16,887 bases of DNA from Comamonas sp. (lineage in GTDB: Bacteria > Pseudomonadota > Gammaproteobacteria > Burkholderiales > Burkholderiaceae_C). A model generated the notes under the pieces. The model was not told the origin of the DNA. It worked only from the letters and a program-made list of their open reading frames with translations, and ran no database searches. The translations under genes were made by a program, and so were the position numbers. This document shows positions 11,411 to 16,887 of the stretch, piece after piece; the stretch's first letter is position 1, and the number at the start of each line of letters is the position of its first letter. The stretch is taken from assembly GCA_019236485.1 (NCBI GenBank), contig JAFAIY010000115.1, positions 1-16,887 of the forward strand, given 5' to 3'.

Positions 11411-11966
11411 ACCGCCATCCCTCACAAAACCATAGCTGCAGGCGCCTGACCATCCAGCGCTTGGGGCCGATTTCCGTTTAAACAGCCCCCGGCGGCCAGT
11501 GCAGGGGCTGCAGGTCTGAGCCTGGGCCCCGCCTCCTGAAATCCCGCCCCACTCGCTTTGGCGCGGGCAAGGGCATGGCAGAATGGTTCGCCTGTTCCGA
11601 AGCTGCGCGACCGCGCTGGGCTTCGGCAGCGCAATCCGCGCCCGTGGGCCACATCGGCGGCGATTCCTGATCGGAACGCCGCCCCAGTGCAAGTCTTTGC
11701 AGCAACCCTGCAAAACAGCGCGCGCGACTGCAGCCGGCCATGCTTGTACCGCATGGCAAAGGCCTCTTCGGTAAAGACAAATACCCTCTTGATGGCGGAA
11801 CCATCGTCCCCGATCATCGAAAAGCCCACCTTCCGTGACCCGGCCCCGGACTCAGGAGCGCTTTAGCTCTGCGGCCCGACGGCCGTCGGCGTCAGCGCCG
11901 CTGTGTTGCCACGAGCAATGCGTCGGCGCGGCCGCACACCCCATCCGTCTCTGGAGTTTCTTTTTC
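11411..11966 (+). other. 556-bp stretch without a convincing gene
   Basis: The stretch holds a dispersed-repeat-like element at its start (11426-11482), a 7-bp perfect hairpin TTTGCAG/CTGCAAA at 11696-11714 without a U tract, and a 12-bp palindrome (CGACGGCCGTCG, 11877-11888). Short open frames exist on both strands but none has a good ribosome site or family-like protein. The minus-strand frame starting with GTG at 11829 reads as plausible protein for about 35 residues (GDDGSAIKRVFVFTEEAFAM), then becomes arginine/alanine-rich noise; it may be a gene remnant. The tctC-type promoter presumably lies in the right half, but I cannot place it. Confidence 0.5.
11426..11482 (+). repeat. Dispersed intergenic repeat of the Comamonadaceae 'ATAGCTGC...GCGCTTG' type
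   Basis: The pattern AAAACCATAGCTGC, then an imperfect dyad (AGGCGC ... GCGCTT), then GGGGCCGATTTCCGTTTAAA is AT-rich at both ends with a dyad centre. From memory, elements of this form occur many times between genes in Comamonas, Acidovorax and Delftia genomes. Only one copy is present in this window, so repetition cannot be shown from the sequence itself. Confidence 0.5.
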
Positions 11967-12950
11967 ATGTTTCGCCAACTGATCACCTGCACCGCCGTGC
12001 TTGCCACCGCAGGCCTGAGCTTTTCCGCCGCTGCACAAAGCCCCGCCGCCGACTATCCGAACAAGGCCGTGCGCCTGATCGTGCCCTTCCCTCCCGGCGG
12101 CGGCACCGATATCCTCTCGCGCGTGATCTCCAACAAGCTCACCGAGGTCAGCCACTGGACCGTGGTGCCCGACAACCGCGCGGGGGCGGGCGGAACCATC
12201 GGCATCACCGAGGCCGTGAAGTCCGCGCCCACGGGCTATGACATGGTGATGGGCCAGAAGGACAACGTGGTCCTGGGTCCCTATCTGTACAAGAACCTGA
12301 GCTGGAACCCCACCAGGGACCTGACGCCCGTGGCCCATGTGGCCTACACCCCCATCGTGATCGCCACGGCGGCCAACTCGCCCTACAAGACCCTGGCCGA
12401 CGTGATTGCCGCGGCCAGAAAGAATCCGGCCAAGATCACCTATGGCTCGCCGGGCAACGGCACCAGCATCCACCTGGCCGGCGTGATGCTGGAGAAGGCC
12501 GCGGGCATTGCGCTGACCCATGTGCCCTACAAGGGCTCCAACCCGGCCATGATGGATGCGCTGGCCGGCAATGTGGACCTGCTGGTGTCCTCCGTGCCCT
12601 CGGCCATCGCCCAGATCAAGTCCGGCAAGCTGCGCGCGATTGCCGTGACCTCGGCGGCCCGCTCCACTTCGCTGCCCGAAACGCCCACCCTGGCCGAATC
12701 CGGCCTCAAGGGCTTCAACGTGAGCACCTGGTATGGCATCTTCATGCCCAGGAACACGCCCACGCCCATCGTCAACAAGGTCAATGCCGAGGTGAACAAG
12801 CTGCTGGCCATGCCCGAGGTCAAGGAAGCCATCCTGACCCAGGGCGCCGAGCCCCAGGCCATGAGCGTGCAGGCCTTCGACAAATTCTTCCAGGCGGACT
12901 TCAAGGCCAACAAGGCCATCGTCGAGGCTTCCGGGGCGACGATTCAATAA
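11967..12950 (+). CDS. Bug/TctC-family periplasmic tripartite tricarboxylate transporter substrate-binding protein
   Basis: Periplasmic binding protein of the Bug (Bordetella uptake gene)/TctC family, 327 aa from ATG 11967. That start has GGAG (11952-11955) 11 nt upstream and opens directly into a Sec signal peptide (MFRQLITCTAVLATAGLSFS) with a cleavage site near AAA|QSPAA. The family hallmark follows: YPNKAVRLIVPFPPGGGTDI, then AGAGGTIG, the YGSPGNGTS segment and ALTHVPYKGSNPAMMDAL. Family members bind carboxylates and similar small ligands, often with no dedicated TctA/TctB nearby; none is seen here, so it is an orphan copy as is common in Bordetella and Comamonadaceae. The ligand is unknown. 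An in-frame start at 11835 would add 44 non-signal-like residues and is rejected. Confidence 0.93.
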   Translation: MFRQLITCTAVLATAGLSFSAAAQSPAADYPNKAVRLIVPFPPGGGTDILSRVISNKLTEVSHWTVVPDNRAGAGGTIGITEAVKSAPTGYDMVMGQKDNVVLGPYLYKNLSWNPTRDLTPVAHVAYTPIVIATAANSPYKTLADVIAAARKNPAKITYGSPGNGTSIHLAGVMLEKAAGIALTHVPYKGSNPAMMDALAGNVDLLVSSVPSAIAQIKSGKLRAIAVTSAARSTSLPETPTLAESGLKGFNVSTWYGIFMPRNTPTPIVNKVNAEVNKLLAMPEVKEAILTQGAEPQAMSVQAFDKFFQADFKANKAIVEASGATIQ

Positions 12951-13028
12951 CCCCCTGAGCGGCTGCGCCGCTTCCCCCCAAGGGGGACGGCAGCCTCGCA
13001 GCGAGGCGGCTCTTGCTCGCAGCCCCTG
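12951..13028 (+). repeat. Multi-hairpin GC-rich intergenic element with CCCCAAGGGG core
   Basis: Beginning right after the tctC-type stop, the element has hairpin AGCGGC-TGC-GCCGCT (12958-12972), a CCCCCCAAGGGGG core (about 12974-12986) and a perfect dyad GCCTCGC-A-GCGAGGC (12993-13007). From memory, CCCCCTGAG-initiated elements of this kind sit after many genes in Comamonas and relatives. A related block lies at 13121-13194 in inverted orientation. Roles in transcript ends or as mobile palindromes are inferences. Confidence 0.5.
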
Positions 13029-13068
13029 GGTTGGGACATGCTTGTTTTGAGCACGGCATCCCAAAAAG

Positions 13069-13093
13069 AAAGACCTCCGGATGGAGGTCTTTT
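13069..13093. terminator. Bidirectional intrinsic terminator between convergent genes
   Basis: A 10-bp perfect stem AAAGACCTCC (13069-13078) / GGAGGTCTTT (13083-13092) has a 4-nt loop GGAT. A T tract on the plus side and an A-rich run (13063-13071) on the other side let it work on both strands. It lies between the plus-strand Bug/TctC gene and the minus-strand stress-protein gene, as expected. Confidence 0.85.
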
Positions 13094-13120
13094 GTGTTTC
13101 TGGAGAGCGCTTTTTATTGC

Positions 13121-13194
13121 CGCCGGGCCGCCCCAAGGCAATAAGCGACCCCTTGGGGGCAGCGGCCACACACGCAGTGGGCAAGCGTGGGGCG
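13121..13194 (-). repeat. GC-rich intergenic element, inverted relative of the 12951-13028 element
   Basis: Read on the minus strand it contains CGCTGCCCCCAAGGGGTCGC, matching in outline the CGCTTCCCCCCAAGGGGG of the plus-strand element, and a second GCCTTGGGGCGGCC segment. It lies immediately after the stress-protein stop. The two blocks thus flank the bidirectional terminator in inverted orientation, each next to the 3' end of its gene. The similarity is partial and judged by eye. Confidence 0.4.
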
Positions 13195-13197
13195 CTT

Positions 13198-13641
13198 TTA
13201 CTCGCGCACGACCAGCACGGGGATCTTGACGGCACCCAGCACGCGCTGGGTGACGCTGCCCAGCACCAGCTTTTCGAGGCCGCGGCGGCCCTGGGAGCCC
13301 ATGACGATGAGGTCGGCTCCCACGCTTTCCATGGTGCGCACGATGCCGTCATGGACCGCATGGCCCTCGCCCACCAGGGCGCTCACGTTGACGCCGGCCT
13401 GCTGCATGATGTCCTTGACGGCATCCAGGGCCGCATTGGCCTCGGCCGTGGCGGCGCTCAGATACTGGGACTGGCCGTAGGCGAAGTCCGCTCCCACGCC
13501 GGTAAAGGGATAGGGATCGACCACATAGACTGCGGTGACGGCGCTGCCGAACACCTTGGCCAGTTCGGCCGCCTTGCGGGCTGCGAGCAGCGAGGGTTTG
13601 GAGCCGTCAATGGGAACCAGGATGTGATTGAACATGGTCAT
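13198..13641 (-). CDS. Universal stress protein, UspA family
   Basis: A single-domain UspA-family protein of 147 aa, cytoplasmic, usually a dimer induced by stress or energy limitation. The start MTMFNHILVPIDGSK at 13641 is chosen because AAGGAG is 6 nt upstream; a longer open frame to 13785 lacks family similarity in its extra part. Asp12 and the ATP-binding motif G-2x-G-9x-G-S are present (Gly115, Gly118, Gly128, Ser129 in GSQGRRGLEKLVLGS), so it belongs to the nucleotide-binding class. The C-terminus PVLVVRE is typical. An FNR/ANR-like box lies about 95 bp upstream of the start, suggesting induction at low oxygen. It is transcribed convergently with the Bug/TctC gene. The exact role is unknown. 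Confidence 0.93.
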   Translation of the reverse strand: MTMFNHILVPIDGSKPSLLAARKAAELAKVFGSAVTAVYVVDPYPFTGVGADFAYGQSQYLSAATAEANAALDAVKDIMQQAGVNVSALVGEGHAVHDGIVRTMESVGADLIVMGSQGRRGLEKLVLGSVTQRVLGAVKIPVLVVRE

Positions 13642-13647
13642 GTGCTT

Positions 13648-13653
13648 CTCCTT
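13648..13653 (-). promoter_or_regulatory. Ribosome binding site that fixes the stress-protein start
   Basis: Minus strand AAGGAG with a 6-nt spacer to ATG 13641. A second in-frame ATG two codons later (13635) would have a 12-nt spacer, so 13641 is preferred. Confidence 0.75.
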
Positions 13654-13729
13654 CATGCTTGGCAGCGCTGGTTCACGCAGCTGCCGCCGTTTCGATGCAA
13701 GCAGTCTGCTCCTATCATGCACCCGCGTA

Positions 13730-13743
13730 TTGACTTGCATCAA
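13730..13743 (-). promoter_or_regulatory. FNR/ANR-type box upstream of the universal stress protein
   Basis: Minus strand TTGATGCAAGTCAA matches the FNR/ANR consensus TTGAT-N4-ATCAA at 9 of 10 defined positions. Its centre is at 13736.5. A weak -10-like CAGACT at 13703-13708 would place the start near 13695, putting the box at about -41.5, the class II activator position. Universal stress genes are known FNR/ANR targets in proteobacteria. Activity here is inferred. Confidence 0.55.
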
Positions 13744-13808
13744 CCGCATGTCCCTGACTCCAGCCCGGGCCTCGATGGGCGGCACCTCGGCCTGCCTCTG
13801 GCCACGGC

Positions 13809-14558
13809 TTAGGCGCCCTGAAAGCCGTCACGGCGATAGGTCAGCACCAGCGTATCGCGCACGCCGCCGGGCTGCACAGGCTGTATGGGCGTGGTCTCAT
13901 GAATCATGCGCGCATCGTCGAGCAGCATCACGGACCAGGGCTCGGTCAGGGTAAAGCGCTGGCCGCTGGGGCCAGCGGCCTCGAACACCCGGGTCTCGCC
14001 GCCCTTCACGCCCTTGCGTCCCACCAGAATCACCACCACCAGCTCCACGCCGTCGCGGTGCGCGCCCTCGGGCGTAGGCCGTCCTATGCCGTCCGTGGTG
14101 TCGATGCGGAACTGGTGCGCCTCCACAAACCAACGCTGGGTCTGGCCTGGCGCGCAGAACACCTGGTCGGACAGCTGCGCCAGCGCCTGCAGCATGCGGC
14201 GCCAGGCCGGGCTTTGCACGGTCGCCGGCAACATCGGATCAAACATGCGCTGCATGCCGCCATGCAGGGCGTTGTATTCCACGGGCTGCCAATGGGCACG
14301 GTGCGGCACCTGCTCCATCGCCTGCGCCTGCGCCACAAAGCAGGAATGGCGGCGACGCCGGTAGCGTCCGCCGTCCTTGAGAAATGCATCGGGCGGCAGG
14401 CCCTGCCAATCGCCGTCCATGGCCTGCAGATCGGCCAGGCTCAGGCCCATCCACTGGGCGAAATCCTCGGGCTGCAGCACGGCATAGCCATGCTCGCGCA
14501 GGGAGCTGGCCGCCTGCGCGGCTGCAATATACGGAGGGGAAAACATGATGTGCGCCAT
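13809..14558 (-). CDS. 2OG-Fe(II) dioxygenase-family protein
   Basis: A 249-aa cytoplasmic protein that fits the 2OG-Fe dioxygenase family PF10014, whose characterised members include bacterial free-amino-acid hydroxylases such as L-isoleucine dioxygenase. The iron ligands appear as His167 and Asp169 in GAHRDG and His220 in ARMIHETTPI. Arg234 in GVRDTLVLTYR is the likely 2-oxoglutarate carboxylate ligand. No signal peptide or membrane segment is seen. ATG 14558 lacks a close ribosome site (GAGGAG lies 16 nt upstream); ATG 14546 is an alternative that would shorten it by four residues. It stands alone between the stress protein and pobA, and the pobA terminator separates it from pobA. The substrate is unknown. 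The family assignment comes from motif reading. Confidence 0.82.
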   Translation of the reverse strand: MAHIMFSPPYIAAAQAASSLREHGYAVLQPEDFAQWMGLSLADLQAMDGDWQGLPPDAFLKDGGRYRRRRHSCFVAQAQAMEQVPHRAHWQPVEYNALHGGMQRMFDPMLPATVQSPAWRRMLQALAQLSDQVFCAPGQTQRWFVEAHQFRIDTTDGIGRPTPEGAHRDGVELVVVILVGRKGVKGGETRVFEAAGPSGQRFTLTEPWSVMLLDDARMIHETTPIQPVQPGGVRDTLVLTYRRDGFQGA

Positions 14559-14651
14559 AAGTGGGGCAAGCTTACTCCTCGCAGGCGGCGCCCATGGCTG
14601 GGCAGCATCAAAATTTGCGCAAGGCTGCAGCGACGAATTCGCATGGATGGC

Positions 14652-14687
14652 AAAAAAACCGCCTGCATCGCGCGCGGCAATGCAGGC
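14652..14687 (-). terminator. Intrinsic terminator downstream of pobA
   Basis: Reading the minus strand, GCCTGCAT (14687-14680) pairs with ATGCAGGC (14668-14661) around an 11-nt loop; two G residues and then seven T residues follow (14658-14652). It lies 75 bp beyond the pobA stop and ends the pobA transcript before the dioxygenase gene. Confidence 0.8.
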
Positions 14688-14761
14688 AGTTCAAGCACAG
14701 CGCCAGGATCGGGCGTCATGCGGTTCATCACGACAGTGATGGGAGCAAAAATTCCCGGGCC

Positions 14762-16003
<1,242 letters not shown>

Positions 16004-16014
16004 TCAAGCGCAAG

Positions 16015-16020
16015 ATTAAG
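16015..16020 (-). promoter_or_regulatory. Candidate -10 box of the pobA promoter
   Basis: Minus strand CTTAAT agrees with TATAAT at four positions; the hexamer 17 bp upstream (CTGTGC) is a poor -35. A start near 16008 would put the centre of the pob operator palindrome at about -60, fitting an activator-dependent promoter. This is weak sequence evidence. Confidence 0.3.
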
Positions 16021-16055
16021 TTTTGTGCTGCGCCAGGGCACAGAGGCGTTCGCGC

Positions 16056-16098
16056 TGTTTGCGCGATAATCGCGCAAACAAGCCGATAATCGCGCAAA
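16056..16098. promoter_or_regulatory. PobR/PcaU-type operator with three 10-bp half-sites between pobA and its regulator
   Basis: A 12-bp perfect inverted repeat with a one-base centre spans 16056-16080. A 15-bp direct repeat CGATAATCGCGCAAA occurs at 16064-16078 and again at 16084-16098, exactly 20 bp apart. The core ATCGCGCAAA is therefore present three times: inverted at 16058-16067, direct at 16069-16078 and, after a 10-bp gap, direct at 16089-16098. Two converging sites plus a third direct one is the arrangement I recall for Acinetobacter PobR and PcaU. The second GATAAT (16085-16090) could also act as the regulator's -10 box, so autorepression is plausible. Confidence 0.85.
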
Positions 16099-16117
16099 AC
16101 ACTTTCACCACCCGACC

Positions 16118-16887
16118 ATGACCGAGCGCAGCATCGCCCCCGCCGACTTCATTGCAGGACTGGCCAAGGGCCTGGCCGTGCTGGAGAGCTTCGATACCGA
16201 GCGCCAGCGCCTGAACGCCACCATGGCGGCCGAGCGCGCCAGCATCACCCGCGCGGCCGCCAGGCGCCATCTGCTGACCCTCGCCCACCTCGGCTATCTG
16301 GAAACCGACGGCAGCTATTTCTGGCTCGCGCCCAAGGTGCTGCGCCTGTCGGGCAGCTATCTGGCATCGGCGCGACTGCCGCGCATCGTCCAGCCCGTGC
16401 TGCACCGCCTGGCGGCCCAGACCGGGCTCTCCTATTCCTGCGTGGTGCGCGAAGGTCCCGAGGTTGTGATCGTGGCGCGCAGCGCGGTGCATGAACAGGG
16501 CGAGCGGCTGATGGCCCACGGCCTGCATCTGGGCACGCGCCTGCCCGCCCATGCGACCTCCACGGGCCGGGTACTGCTGGCCGCGCTCTCGCCCGCCGAA
16601 CTCGACGCCTGGCTGTCCAGCTACGACCTGCCCAAGCTCACGGCGCATACGGTGACGGATATCGCGGCGCTCAAGGCCGTGCTCGACGAGGTGCGCCGCC
16701 TGGACTACTGCCTGGCCCAGGAAGAGCATGAACTGGCCATCCAGGCCGTGGCCGTGCCGCTGCGCAATATGCAGGGCCGCACCGTGGCCGCGCTGAATAT
16801 GGTGGCCTCGTCGCGGCGCATGAGCCCGCAGGTCATGCAGCGCGAAATCCTGCCGCTGCTGCAGGAAGCGGCCAGAACCCTGCGCCC
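16118..16887 (+). CDS. pobR: IclR-family transcriptional regulator, PcaR/PcaU/PobR group, 3'-truncated at the window edge
   Basis: Starts at ATG 16118 with MTERSIAPADFIAGLAKGLA; 256 full codons and two bases are visible with no stop. Members of this group are about 255-280 aa, so probably only a few residues are missing. An N-terminal winged helix-turn-helix spans about 14-75 (LAKGLAVLESF, recognition-helix region ASITRAAARRHLLTLAHLGY). The C-terminal IclR effector domain follows (about 85 onward), with LPAHATSTGRVLLAALS and LDYCLAQEEHELAIQAVAVP. The sequence style matches the beta-ketoadipate regulators PcaR/PcaU/PobR. Divergence from pobA across a three-half-site operator supports a pobA activator responding to 4-hydroxybenzoate. 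No Shine-Dalgarno is visible upstream. The family is secure; the pobR name rests on context. Confidence 0.88.
   Translation, partial: MTERSIAPADFIAGLAKGLAVLESFDTERQRLNATMAAERASITRAAARRHLLTLAHLGYLETDGSYFWLAPKVLRLSGSYLASARLPRIVQPVLHRLAAQTGLSYSCVVREGPEVVIVARSAVHEQGERLMAHGLHLGTRLPAHATSTGRVLLAALSPAELDAWLSSYDLPKLTAHTVTDIAALKAVLDEVRRLDYCLAQEEHELAIQAVAVPLRNMQGRTVAALNMVASSRRMSPQVMQREILPLLQEAARTLR

Noticed and set aside
11576..11591. Sigma-54-like TGGCA...TTCGC before the Bug/TctC gene
   Set aside because: The -12 GC is one base out of register and the CACG part is not matched, so the element fails the strict GG/GC spacing.
11583..11774. Small 63-codon plus-strand open frame in the gap before the Bug/TctC gene
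   Set aside because: No ribosome site; the product is Arg/Ala/Pro-rich like random GC-rich translation, with no support from neighbours.
11892..13361. Minus-strand open frame spanning the Bug/TctC gene, the terminator and the end of the stress-protein gene
   Set aside because: It crosses a strong terminator and two repeat elements and is antisense to one real gene while out of frame with another.
16016..16729. Minus-strand open frame opposite the IclR-type regulator
   Set aside because: The plus strand encodes a full IclR domain order there. The minus frame would also run across the pob operator.

Overview
The window looks like a chromosomal segment of a betaproteobacterium of the family Comamonadaceae, most likely Comamonas or a close relative such as Delftia. 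The reasons are high-GC coding with GC-rich third positions, a stand-alone Bug/TctC-type binding protein, an IclR-type regulator paired with pobA, and intergenic repeats of a kind I remember from that family. Genus is an inference; no rRNA or other marker is present.

Layout, left to right. (1) 1-2352: 3' part of gcvP (glycine cleavage P protein), cut by the window edge. (2) 2414-5322: a candidate promoter, a soluble PAS-PAS hybrid histidine kinase, and an RluA-type pseudouridine synthase overlapping it by 4 nt. (3) 5323-10627: a 325-bp leader, then a complete ABC uptake operon of the branched-chain amino acid type in the order livK-livH-livM-livG-livF, closed by a strong intrinsic terminator. 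(4) 10643-11410: an SDR oxidoreductase whose -10-like box suggests a leaderless mRNA. (5) 11411-13197: a 556-bp non-coding stretch with a dispersed repeat, then a Bug/TctC binding protein, then a repeat/terminator/repeat block between convergent genes. (6) 13198-14558, minus strand: a universal stress protein with an FNR/ANR-like box upstream, and a 2OG-Fe(II) dioxygenase-family protein. (7) 14652-16887: pobA (4-hydroxybenzoate 3-hydroxylase, minus strand, own terminator) divergent from an IclR/PcaU/PobR-family regulator (plus strand, cut at the right edge).

How the genes work together: livKHMGF is one periplasmic-binding ABC transporter. pobA and its divergent regulator form a 4-hydroxybenzoate module that makes protocatechuate. 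The intergenic region between them carries three 10-bp copies of ATCGCGCAAA: two form a near-perfect palindrome and the third is a direct repeat after a 10-bp gap. As I remember it, this is the operator layout of PobR/PcaU regulators. The remaining genes are single housekeeping or stress functions without an evident shared pathway.

I did not find a convincing undescribed multi-gene system. The best second looks are the three-half-site pob operator, the FNR-like site before the stress protein, the terminator-like hairpin inside a possible in-frame 5' extension of livH, and the repeat elements. I see no rRNA, tRNA, IS element, CRISPR array or prophage gene.
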